64,000 nucleotides of DNA from contig NZ_CP041063.1 in NCBI RefSeq assembly GCF_011082085.1, positions 3,954,001 through 4,018,000 of the forward strand, in the 5' to 3' direction. Made by a program: the position numbers and the translations under genes. The stretch is from Bacillus sp. Cs-700 (GTDB lineage Bacteria; Bacillota; Bacilli; Bacillales; Guptibacillaceae). Shown here piece after piece: positions 51,757 to 59,694 of this stretch. The notes below the pieces were generated by a model. The model saw nothing but the letters and a program-made list of their open reading frames with translations. It had not been told where the DNA came from and searched no databases. Every line of letters begins with the position of its first letter. The first letter of the stretch is position 1.

Positions 51757-51791
51757 AAAAACCGCTCAGAGGAGTTCCTCTGAACGGCTTT
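51757..51791 (-). terminator. Terminator of swrC
   Basis: On the minus strand: AAGCCGTTCAGAGGA, loop, TCCTCTGAGCGGTT followed by TTTT. Confidence 0.85.
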
Positions 51792-51793
51792 CT

Positions 51794-54700
51794 TTACATC
51801 TCTTCTTGCGTTGGTTTCTTTCTTCTAAATCGATAGAACACAAGGTAAAGCATCGGTACCATAATCAGTGTTAAGACAGCTGAGAAGAGGATACCTGAAA
51901 TGATTGTAACCGCAAGTGGTGTAAAGAGCGCATCGCCACTTACAGCAACTGGGATTAAAGCAACGATCGATGTGATGGCTGTAAGAATAATTGGGCGCAG
52001 ACGTACACGTCCAGATTCAATGACAGCTTCTTTCACATCCATGCCTTTCTTAATGGCTTGTTCAATAAACTCAATAAGCACGACCGAGTTCCTTACAACA
52101 ATACCTGTGAGTGAGACCATACCCATCACACCAAGGAAGCTGATCGGCGTTTGCGTTACGAATAGACCAAGGATGGCACCTGCAATCGCAAGGTATACGG
52201 CAACGAGTACAAGGAACGGTAGCGATAGTGAATTAAATTGTAGCGCGATTAACAGATACACTAAGAACAGAACGATAATGAAGAGAACCGTAATTTCCGC
52301 AAAGAAATCATTTTGTGCTTCATTTTCACCGCCAAGAGTCATGCTGTAATCCGCATCATCAAGCTGATCACGCTGATCTTCCACAATCTTCGTTACATTT
52401 TCTTTATAATTCTCCTCGTCTTTAGGGAAGGCACGAAGCGTAATCGCGCGTTCGCCATCGATGTGAGGAATCTTTTGAATTTGTTCACTTTCTTCTGTTG
52501 TCACAAGCTCATCTAACGAAATCAGTTCAGGAGGTCCGCCTGCAGATGCGGCCGGTAGCTCAAGGCTTGAAAGATCAACTTCATCTTCGCTTCCTTCAAG
52601 CACGATGTTCATGTCGCGTTTCACGACGCCGTTATCAAATGCTTTTAGTGGAATGCCTGCTGTTGCTAGACGAATTTGCTGACTAACTTGATTCACTGTA
52701 ATGCCGTTTTCTTCAAGCGCATCACGGTCTGGAACGTATTCAACAGAAGGTTCAAAATCACCGACGTCATCGACGACAAGGTCCGTTTCAAGTCCTTCAA
52801 TTTCATTTTTAAGGTTATCTCGAAGTTCAATTAGTTTATCAATTTCTGGTCCAGAGACGGTGACGGTCACAGGTGCACCTGCTGGAGGACCCTGCTGGAT
52901 TGTTTCCATAAAGATCTCTGCATCTGGATATTCATTTCTTAATTTATCTGTCCAATCGTCAATGAGACCTTGCGTTGTTTGGTTCTCACGATCAACGCGA
53001 GCGACGATTTGGCCAGTATTTTCACCAGTGCTCGTTAGGGAACTATTAAAGAGTCCTGGCGTACCTGTACCTGTAAAGACGCTTGTTTCATAAACGTCGT
53101 CATCTGTTTTCAATCTTTCTTCGATTTCTTGAAGCGTATCGTGTGTTTCTTCAATTGGCGTTCCGATCGGAAGCGTAATATCGACCGTTACTTCTTCCTT
53201 ATCTGCTGCTGGGAAGAATTCAAACGGTGTTAAGACGACTAATCCAAAAATGGCGGTTGTAAGAACTAGTCCAAGAATAGACACAAGGATCGGTTTTTTA
53301 GAAAAATTCTTTAGAAGCTTATCGGCATAAACATCAGCAAGCTTGTTTAACGGTTTTCCTAATAATCCAGGTGCATCTGACATTGGCTTCTTCGATCGTT
53401 TGCTTAAGAAGTAGCGCAAAATCGGTACAAAGATTAGTGCGACAAGCGTTGATGCAATGATTGTTGTAATCAAAACTGTAGGCAAGGCACGAATAAAGGC
53501 TCCGTTTCCACCTGATAAGAAGATAAGCGGAAGGAACGTAAAGACAATCGCAAGAGAAGAGGTGACGATCGAAACCCAAATCTCTTTAACGCCATTGACA
53601 GCTCCCATCATACCTTTGTCGCCCAGTTTGTATCTTCGCTGGATGTTATCGTTGATTACGATAGAGTCATCGACGATAATCCCGAGTGCGATAATTAACC
53701 CGATTACGGAAATCTGGTTAAGGTCCACATCTGCGAACGGCAGAGGGATAAAGCCCATAAGGACAGAAATTGGAACTGCTAGTGCAACAACAAGTGCACC
53801 AGATCCAGAAAGTCCAAGGGACGTTGCTACAATAACGGCTAGAACAGAAATCGCTAGTGATAAGAACAAGCCATCAAAAATATCCGTTACGATCGAGGCT
53901 TGTGAATAATAAGGCTCAAGTTCAACGTTAGAAGGGAGGCCTTCCGATAATTCATCCACCTTATCACTTACACGCTCATCAACAGTAGGAATGTCCTCAC
54001 CTGATTTAACATAAGCCGTGAAGGAAACAGAAGGCTTTCCTTCAAATGTGATGATATCTTCAAGTTCTTTTGGAGTCACTTCGACTTTCGCGATGTCTTT
54101 TAAGTAAACCGAGTCGCCATCAGGGTTTTTCCCAACAAACAGCTCTTCCATCTCATCAAGAGAGTCATAATTTTCGACAGAAAGCTGAACGACTTTATCG
54201 TCCATTTCTTGTTTTCCTAAAGGTGTTGGGTAGTACTCATTGTTAATCGCACTTTGAACGTCTGTTACGTTCAGTCCAGAATCCTTTAGTTCATCTTGCT
54301 TTAATTCAATTAAAATTTGTTCTTCAGGCAGTCCTTTGATTGTTACGCCGGAAACGCCTGATAATTCTTCTACTTCATCCTTCCAGCGGTTTAACTCTTC
54401 CTGTAGGGAGAAGAGATTGTCACGGTTGTCGCTTGTCAGATGATAGGAAACAATCGGCATTTTCGCTGTTGATTCATTTACATCCGGTTCGAAAGCTTCT
54501 TCTGGGAAAGAAGTAGAGGCATCGGAAACAGCCTGGCGAACGTCACCAAATACTTCTTTTTTACTTTCGCCTTCTGCGACTTCAACCACAATGTTTGAAA
54601 AGCCGGCTGCAGAAGATGATGAGACCTCTGCAATGCCATCGATCGAACTAAGTGATGACTCGATGGGGTTCGTTATTGATCGTTCAACCGTATCTACCGT

Positions 54701-54856
54701 AGCACCAGGGTAAACCGTGCTAATCGTTCCGATATTTACCGTTGTTTCTGGAATCTCACGTTGTGGAAGTTGAATAAATGTAAACACTCCAACAATGACA
54801 AATAATAGGATGAAGATAATGAAAAGCTTGGAGCGTTGTAAAATCCATTTCAGCAT
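51794..54856 (-). CDS. swrC: RND efflux transporter SwrC (AcrB type)
   Basis: 1020 residues, 12 membrane segments with two large extracytoplasmic loops, as in the RND superfamily. Landmarks: MLKWILQRSKLFIIFILLFV, DLNQISVIGLIIALGIIVDD (segment 4 acidic relay), GIVVRNSVVLIEFIEQAIK and TAITSIVALIPVAVSG. In B. subtilis SwrC (YerP) exports surfactin and other amphiphiles and is needed for swarming. The open frame reaches 54895, but ATG 54856 has GAGGAGG seven bases upstream. Confidence 0.85.
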   Translation of the reverse strand: MLKWILQRSKLFIIFILLFVIVGVFTFIQLPQREIPETTVNIGTISTVYPGATVDTVERSITNPIESSLSSIDGIAEVSSSSAAGFSNIVVEVAEGESKKEVFGDVRQAVSDASTSFPEEAFEPDVNESTAKMPIVSYHLTSDNRDNLFSLQEELNRWKDEVEELSGVSGVTIKGLPEEQILIELKQDELKDSGLNVTDVQSAINNEYYPTPLGKQEMDDKVVQLSVENYDSLDEMEELFVGKNPDGDSVYLKDIAKVEVTPKELEDIITFEGKPSVSFTAYVKSGEDIPTVDERVSDKVDELSEGLPSNVELEPYYSQASIVTDIFDGLFLSLAISVLAVIVATSLGLSGSGALVVALAVPISVLMGFIPLPFADVDLNQISVIGLIIALGIIVDDSIVINDNIQRRYKLGDKGMMGAVNGVKEIWVSIVTSSLAIVFTFLPLIFLSGGNGAFIRALPTVLITTIIASTLVALIFVPILRYFLSKRSKKPMSDAPGLLGKPLNKLADVYADKLLKNFSKKPILVSILGLVLTTAIFGLVVLTPFEFFPAADKEEVTVDITLPIGTPIEETHDTLQEIEERLKTDDDVYETSVFTGTGTPGLFNSSLTSTGENTGQIVARVDRENQTTQGLIDDWTDKLRNEYPDAEIFMETIQQGPPAGAPVTVTVSGPEIDKLIELRDNLKNEIEGLETDLVVDDVGDFEPSVEYVPDRDALEENGITVNQVSQQIRLATAGIPLKAFDNGVVKRDMNIVLEGSEDEVDLSSLELPAASAGGPPELISLDELVTTEESEQIQKIPHIDGERAITLRAFPKDEENYKENVTKIVEDQRDQLDDADYSMTLGGENEAQNDFFAEITVLFIIVLFLVYLLIALQFNSLSLPFLVLVAVYLAIAGAILGLFVTQTPISFLGVMGMVSLTGIVVRNSVVLIEFIEQAIKKGMDVKEAVIESGRVRLRPIILTAITSIVALIPVAVSGDALFTPLAVTIISGILFSAVLTLIMVPMLYLVFYRFRRKKPTQEEM

Positions 54857-54878
54857 AGAAGAGCCTCCTCTGTTCGTA

Positions 54879-54895
54879 TTCGACTGGTCGGTCAA
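54879..54895. promoter_or_regulatory. Candidate TetR operator before swrC
   Basis: TTCGAC-TGGTCG-GTCAA (minus strand TTGAC-CGACCA-GTCGAA), a dyad of the TTGAC-N6-GTCAA kind common for AcrR/TetR regulators. It overlaps the swrC leader, 23 bases before its start codon. Confidence 0.5.
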
Positions 54896-55160
54896 TCTGA
54901 TGTCATTTATACCCCATATTTGTTGAAATATAAAGTTTTAATGTGTTTGACTCAATAGTCATTTTTACGGATATCAATTAAGAAGTCAAGAAATGAGTGT
55001 GCTTGAAAATGGATTTTGGGCAAAAATTGTGTCTAACGTATGATAGAGCAAGGTTTTACTAAAAATTAACAACGTAACTCTTATCACAGGACACACTGTG
55101 ACTATCATTTCACTTATGATGTAGTGTATTCTGTTGAAAGAAGACATCGAGGTGAACGAT
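54896..55160. other. Divergent promoter region between swrC and the TetR gene
   Basis: 265 A/T-rich bases without a gene. Near 55090-55115 there are TGTGACTATCA and TATGATGTAG. I see no further symmetric element besides the operator at 54879. Confidence 0.4.
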
Positions 55161-56042
55161 ATGGATAAACGAAAGGCAATATTAGAGGCGGCTGTTGAAT
55201 TGATCGCTGAGAAAGGCTATACCCACACGTCAATGCAGCAAATTGCGGATAGCGTCGGTGTGTCTAAAGGATCGCTTTATACATTTTTTCCGTCAAAAGA
55301 AGATTTAATCATTTCGATTTACGAACATTACCAACAGCTTGTATTTGAACGGGCTTTTGTCGTGGGATTAGATGGAAATCTACCCCCATATGAACGGTTC
55401 GCAAAACAGTTTCAAGTTCAATTTGAAGGTATATTAGAATATAAAGCGTATATGAAAATGCACATGCGGGGAGAGTCTGCCCAAAGCAGCGAGAAGTTAG
55501 AAGGAATGGGTCATCGCATGAGAGGACGCTTGTTTAGCTGGTTAGAGCGCAATTTAATCGATTTATATGGAAGCGAGATTGAACCATACAAATGGGATTT
55601 AATGTGGATGACGCAATCCATCTACACGTCCTATACCGGCTTAATGATTACTTCTGAAAACGAACTTGCCCCTGATCAACTTGGTAAACACATTGTCAGG
55701 CAGATTGATATTCTAGCAAAAGATTATCTCGCTGGAAAAAGTAATCCTCTTCTTGATGATGAGATGATGCGTCCGTTCTCTGTTGGAATGGATCGCGAAG
55801 GTGCGTTTACCTCATTTGAAAAAAGAGAAAACGCATGGAAAAGTCTTTATGAAAGCATTCATCAGCTCGATCAGTCGCACTACTATCTTGAAGTGACCGA
55901 TCGTATTTCTGAAGAATCCAGGAAATCAAATCCTGATGAAATTGTAATGAGAGGCTTGTTTCAGTTGTTGAAAGCGGATGAAGAACTAAATGAGAAAGCA
56001 CAACTATTAGAAAGGCAGCTCTTGTCTGGATCAAAACATTAG
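55161..56042 (+). CDS. TetR family regulator, likely of swrC (YerO-like)
   Basis: 293 residues with an N-terminal TetR helix-turn-helix (SMQQIADSVGVSKGSLYTFF) and a long ligand domain. The divergent swrC arrangement and length (B. subtilis YerO about 289) suggest a YerO orthologue. ATG 55161 follows GAGGTGAACGAT; an in-frame TTG at 55134 is less likely. Confidence 0.8.
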   Translation: MDKRKAILEAAVELIAEKGYTHTSMQQIADSVGVSKGSLYTFFPSKEDLIISIYEHYQQLVFERAFVVGLDGNLPPYERFAKQFQVQFEGILEYKAYMKMHMRGESAQSSEKLEGMGHRMRGRLFSWLERNLIDLYGSEIEPYKWDLMWMTQSIYTSYTGLMITSENELAPDQLGKHIVRQIDILAKDYLAGKSNPLLDDEMMRPFSVGMDREGAFTSFEKRENAWKSLYESIHQLDQSHYYLEVTDRISEESRKSNPDEIVMRGLFQLLKADEELNEKAQLLERQLLSGSKH

Positions 56043-56116
56043 AAAGATTATCTTCATTTGGTTTCGGGTAACTAGTTAATAGAGAGACGCGTGACACCAA
56101 AGGAGAGAGCAACAGG

Positions 56117-56407
56117 ATGACGAAAACACCTACATCAATTAATGGAAGTAGCACATTTATATCAATTGTATCGATAGCGGCAGGCTTTCTTGCGGCAATC
56201 ATAGCTGGAAGCTTCCTTTCTGGAGCCATTGAACTTACGACGATCGAAATCTTCCCGATTTTTTTTCCTATCCTAATTTGTGCCGTCGGCATTGTTCTAG
56301 GAGCGATTGCGTATCGTTTATCCAAAAGAAAACTAGCTGTAGCGGGTATTGTTGTTAATGCGGTTGTGCTGTTATTGCCATTAACATTTATGGTCGTGGA
56401 ATGGTGA
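56117..56407 (+). CDS. Small membrane protein
   Basis: 96 residues with three hydrophobic segments (FISIVSIAAGFLAAIIAGSF; IEIFPIFFPILICAVGIVLG; LAVAGIVVNAVVLLLPLTFM). AGGAGAG lies upstream of the ATG. Family not recognised; it resembles DUF4190-like small membrane proteins by general pattern only. Confidence 0.6.
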   Translation: MTKTPTSINGSSTFISIVSIAAGFLAAIIAGSFLSGAIELTTIEIFPIFFPILICAVGIVLGAIAYRLSKRKLAVAGIVVNAVVLLLPLTFMVVEW

Positions 56408-56468
56408 TTAGGTAGAGAGGGGTTTTTTAGCTTTCTATCCTCCATATGCAAACTTTAAATACTTAGGG

Positions 56469-56504
56469 AAAACCCACCAAAACGTCATTTGGTGGGTTTT
56501 TTGT
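56469..56504 (+). terminator. Terminator after the small membrane protein
   Basis: AAAACCCACCAAA, loop ACGTCA, TTTGGTGGGTTTTTT. Confidence 0.9.
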
Positions 56505-56595
56505 TTTTATTGGCGTTTACTGGCCCTTTGTAACTTTTTTAAGGATCATCTCGTCTAGTATAGAAAGGTCGTATCAATGGAAGGAGAAAGACTCC

Positions 56596-56955
56596 ATGAA
56601 ACGTGAGAAAATCTTGTTCGTTCTATTGGTTGCCGCTTTACTAACTGGTTGTGGAAGTATGGAAGAGAAGGACTCTAACTCATCAAGTCAAAATTCGGAG
56701 CAAACGAGTCGAGAAGCAGAAGTGGAGAGTGATTTCTCTGCACAGATTAAGATGATCGCAAATGATGAGAAAATTATTGAAATGCTAAAGGATTCCGGTG
56801 AGATTCCGGACAACGCTAGCGGTACAGAAATCCACGAGGCGTTAGAAGATTATTTGAAGAAAAAAACAAAAAATGCTGAAATAAATGAGAAATCAAGTGA
56901 GAAGTATATCGAGGATTTAAAAAAGCAAATTCAGCAAAATCTTCAAAGAGAATAA
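56596..56955 (+). CDS. Lipoprotein resembling the propeptide of the adjacent M6 protease
   Basis: 119 residues. Signal MKREKILFVLLVAALLTGC with lipobox LTGC (Cys19), a Ser/Gln/Glu linker to about 48, then a helical domain. Residues 54-90 (IANDEKIIEMLKDSGEIPDN ... EALEDYLKKK) align without gaps to residues 55-91 of the M6 protease prepropeptide (IANEEKLIEMLKESGKISKN ... QALESFLEKK), with more than half of the positions identical. A stand-alone propeptide fixed to the membrane could bind the protease as chaperone or inhibitor (inference). It has its own ribosome site (GGAAGGAGA) and terminator. Confidence 0.72.
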   Translation: MKREKILFVLLVAALLTGCGSMEEKDSNSSSQNSEQTSREAEVESDFSAQIKMIANDEKIIEMLKDSGEIPDNASGTEIHEALEDYLKKKTKNAEINEKSSEKYIEDLKKQIQQNLQRE

Positions 56956-56979
56956 TTAATATACCTGCATAGTAAATAG

Positions 56980-57020
56980 AAAACCAAGGGTCAACGATTT
57001 ACGTTGACCCTTGGTTTTTT
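56980..57020 (+). terminator. Terminator of the propeptide-like lipoprotein
   Basis: AAACCAAGGGTCAAC, loop GATTTAC, GTTGACCCTTGGTTTTTT. Confidence 0.9.
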
Positions 57021-57210
57021 GAGTTTAATGTGTCGAAGCGTTATTGCGAAAAAATAATAGTAACGGTGAAACACAATACTTTAGAACCATTACTTTTGGT
57101 AGAATATTGTCATTTTTCTAGTAAAATACGTTTATTTTAAAGTTAATTGCCGAACGTCGTGACTTTCGAATCATTCAAATTTTTCAGATAAAGGGATATA
57201 GTGAGATTAT

Positions 57211-57227
57211 TGTAAAGTTATTGTAAA
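57211..57227 (+). promoter_or_regulatory. WalR/PhoP-like direct repeat before the M6 protease
   Basis: TGTAAA-GTTAT-TGTAAA: two hexamers with 11-bp period, matching the WalR consensus TGTWAH-N5-TGTWAH (PhoP boxes are similar on the other strand). It lies 25 bases before the TTG start, so it is close to or overlapping the transcript start. Confidence 0.4.
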
Positions 57228-57252
57228 AAACATTTTTAGGGGGAATGGGATT

Positions 57253-59646
57253 TTGAAGGGGAAAAACGTATTGTCGATGGCGATGATTGCCGCGTTAACG
57301 CTAAGTGCATTTTCAACACCTAGCGCAAGCGCAGCGGTTCAAACTGACACAACTCCAGTAAAGCAGGAAGTGAAGAAAGAAGCAGTACATAAGGAAGGAC
57401 CATTTGATCTCGCGATTGCGAATGAAGAGAAATTGATTGAGATGCTAAAAGAGTCCGGCAAAATCTCAAAGAATGCTTCAGCAGAGGATGCCGAACAAGC
57501 ATTGGAAAGTTTTCTGGAAAAGAAATCAGAATCACTTCAAGAAAAGGATTCTAGTGGTGAATTAGAAGATGAAAAGCTTGAGATTGAAGATGATATTAAT
57601 GAAAAATTAAAAAATGGCAACAAGGATAAAGCGAAGGGGAAATATAGTAAAGGCGGTAAAAACCTTGCACCGGTTGTTGAAGAAGAATATGACGGAGACG
57701 TTCGATCAGATAACGTCCTCGTTCTACTTGTTGAATTCCCAGATTTTCCTCATAACAGCATCCAGCCAGAAGAATCGGACATGTACTATGAGGACTATGT
57801 GAAAGAACATTATCAAGATATGATTTTCGGTGAAGACGGGTATGAAGGGCCGAATGGGGAAAACCTCGTATCCATGAAGCAATTCTATGAAGAGCAAAGC
57901 AATGGCGCTTATACCGTGAATGGTGAGGTTGCTGGTTGGTATATGGCATCTAAAAATGCGGCTGAATACGGTGGGAACTATCCTACTGAAGATGATAGTG
58001 ATAAGGATGCACGTGGACTTGTGAAGGAAGCTCTTACTGCAGCTGCGGCAGACCCGGATTTAAATCTAGCAGACTATGATCAGGAAGATCGTTATGACCT
58101 TGATGGCGACGGAGACTTCCGTGAGCCGGACGGTTTAGTTGATCACTTAATGGTTGTTCACTCGGCAGTTGGGGAAGAAGCAGGCGGAGGCCAACTTGGA
58201 CCTGACGCAATCTGGTCTCACCGTTGGAATCTTGGAGGGATTTTCCCAATTGAAGGATCTCCAGAACCAGAAGTCGATTACTGGGGTGAAGGTTCAATGT
58301 ATGCGTACGACTACACAATCGAGCCTGCCGACGGCGCTGCCGGCGTATTTGCGCACGAATATGGTCATGATTTAGGTCTACCTGATGAATATGATACGCA
58401 GTACTCAGGTGAAGGAGAAGCGGTTGCTTACTGGTCCATTATGGCTAGCGGTAGCTGGGCAGGAAAAGTTCCAGGAACGGAACCAACTGGTTTTAGTGCA
58501 TGGTCGAAGGAGTTTCTACAAGCTTCTCAAGATGGAAACTGGTTGAAGTATGATGAAGTAGATTTAGAAGACATTGATAAAAAAGGTTTAGAAGTTTATC
58601 TTGATCAGGCGAATACGAAAGGGACAAACCTTGATGCGCTCCGTATTAACCTGCCAGATAAAGAAACGGTCATTAACGAACCATTCAGTGGGGAATTTGA
58701 GTATTTCAGTGGAAGCGACAATGATTTAGACAATTCGGCTGTCATGAATGTCGATCTCTCAAGTGCTACATCTGCAGAACTAACGTTTAAAACATGGTAC
58801 GACATTGAAGAAGACTGGGATTATGGTTCCGTTCAAGTGAGTGAAGACGGTGAGAATTGGAATACAATTCCTGGTAACATTACAACTCAAACGAATCCGC
58901 ACGATAGTAATCCGGGAGACGGCATTACGGGTAAATCAGACGGATGGATTGATGCTTCATTTGATTTAAGTGCTTATGCTGGTAAAGACGTTCAGGTGAA
59001 AATCAATTACTGGACTGATGGTGCGGCAATTAACCCTGGTTTTTATGTGGATGATGTTCGCGTAACGGCGGATGGCAATGAGCTTTTCTTTGATGATGCT
59101 GAAGGAGAGCCAAAGGTTGATCTACAAGGATTTACGAAAGATAATGGTATTAAAGTATCTGAACACTATTATCTTCTTGAATGGAGAAACCATCAGGGTG
59201 TTGATAAAGGGTTGGATCACATTTCACGCGGTGCAAGTCTGATGTCTTATGATCCAGGTCTAATTGTTTGGTATGCGGATAATAAATACTCGGATAACTG
59301 GACAGGCATTCACCCAGGAGAAGGCTACCTTGGCGTAGTTGATGCTGACCAACATGAATTGTTCTGGAGTGATGGCACTGTAGCGCAAACGCGTTATCAA
59401 ATCCACGATGCAGCGTTCAGTCTCCGTAAAGATGAAAAAATGTTCATTGATTACAGCGAGCTTCTAGGCCGTACTCTAACTGACAAGAAGAACCAATTTG
59501 TGAAAGAATTCAATGATAAGAAGAGTTACTTAAACGAAGCGATTCCAGATGCTGGCCGTAATGTGCCACAATACGGATTGAAGTTCAAAGTAACAGGCGA
59601 AGCGAAAGATCGTTCTGTTGGACGAGTTCTTATCACACAAAAATAA
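57253..59646 (+). CDS. Secreted M6 metalloprotease (immune inhibitor A type)
   Basis: 797 residues. Signal peptide (MKGKNVLSMAMIAALTLSAF, cleavage near SASA/A at 27), propeptide to about 150, catalytic domain with FAHEYGHDLGLPDEYD (HEYGH at 368-372, zinc), the M6 Met-turn WSIMASGSW, then a jelly-roll segment (about 480-620, FYVDDVRVTADGNELFFDDA) and a C-terminal beta region ending GEAKDRSVGRVLITQK. Relatives in Bacillus cereus cleave antibacterial peptides and host proteins. The TTG start has AGGGGG nine bases upstream. Monocistronic. Confidence 0.88.
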   Translation: MKGKNVLSMAMIAALTLSAFSTPSASAAVQTDTTPVKQEVKKEAVHKEGPFDLAIANEEKLIEMLKESGKISKNASAEDAEQALESFLEKKSESLQEKDSSGELEDEKLEIEDDINEKLKNGNKDKAKGKYSKGGKNLAPVVEEEYDGDVRSDNVLVLLVEFPDFPHNSIQPEESDMYYEDYVKEHYQDMIFGEDGYEGPNGENLVSMKQFYEEQSNGAYTVNGEVAGWYMASKNAAEYGGNYPTEDDSDKDARGLVKEALTAAAADPDLNLADYDQEDRYDLDGDGDFREPDGLVDHLMVVHSAVGEEAGGGQLGPDAIWSHRWNLGGIFPIEGSPEPEVDYWGEGSMYAYDYTIEPADGAAGVFAHEYGHDLGLPDEYDTQYSGEGEAVAYWSIMASGSWAGKVPGTEPTGFSAWSKEFLQASQDGNWLKYDEVDLEDIDKKGLEVYLDQANTKGTNLDALRINLPDKETVINEPFSGEFEYFSGSDNDLDNSAVMNVDLSSATSAELTFKTWYDIEEDWDYGSVQVSEDGENWNTIPGNITTQTNPHDSNPGDGITGKSDGWIDASFDLSAYAGKDVQVKINYWTDGAAINPGFYVDDVRVTADGNELFFDDAEGEPKVDLQGFTKDNGIKVSEHYYLLEWRNHQGVDKGLDHISRGASLMSYDPGLIVWYADNKYSDNWTGIHPGEGYLGVVDADQHELFWSDGTVAQTRYQIHDAAFSLRKDEKMFIDYSELLGRTLTDKKNQFVKEFNDKKSYLNEAIPDAGRNVPQYGLKFKVTGEAKDRSVGRVLITQK

Positions 59647-59648
59647 TA

Positions 59649-59683
59649 AAAAAAAGGAGCGGGAATTTTCGCTCCTTTTTTTA
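59649..59683. terminator. Bidirectional terminator after the M6 protease
   Basis: AAAAAAAGGAGCG, loop, CGCTCCTTTTTTT, between the convergent protease and DUF11-type genes. Confidence 0.88.
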
Positions 59684-59694
59684 TTGCATTCTGA

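Noticed and set aside
51900-53909. Several long plus-strand ORFs antisense to swrC, and others inside mprF, the M14 gene and the M6 gene
   Set aside because: They shadow well-identified coding sequences and show no ribosome sites or families.
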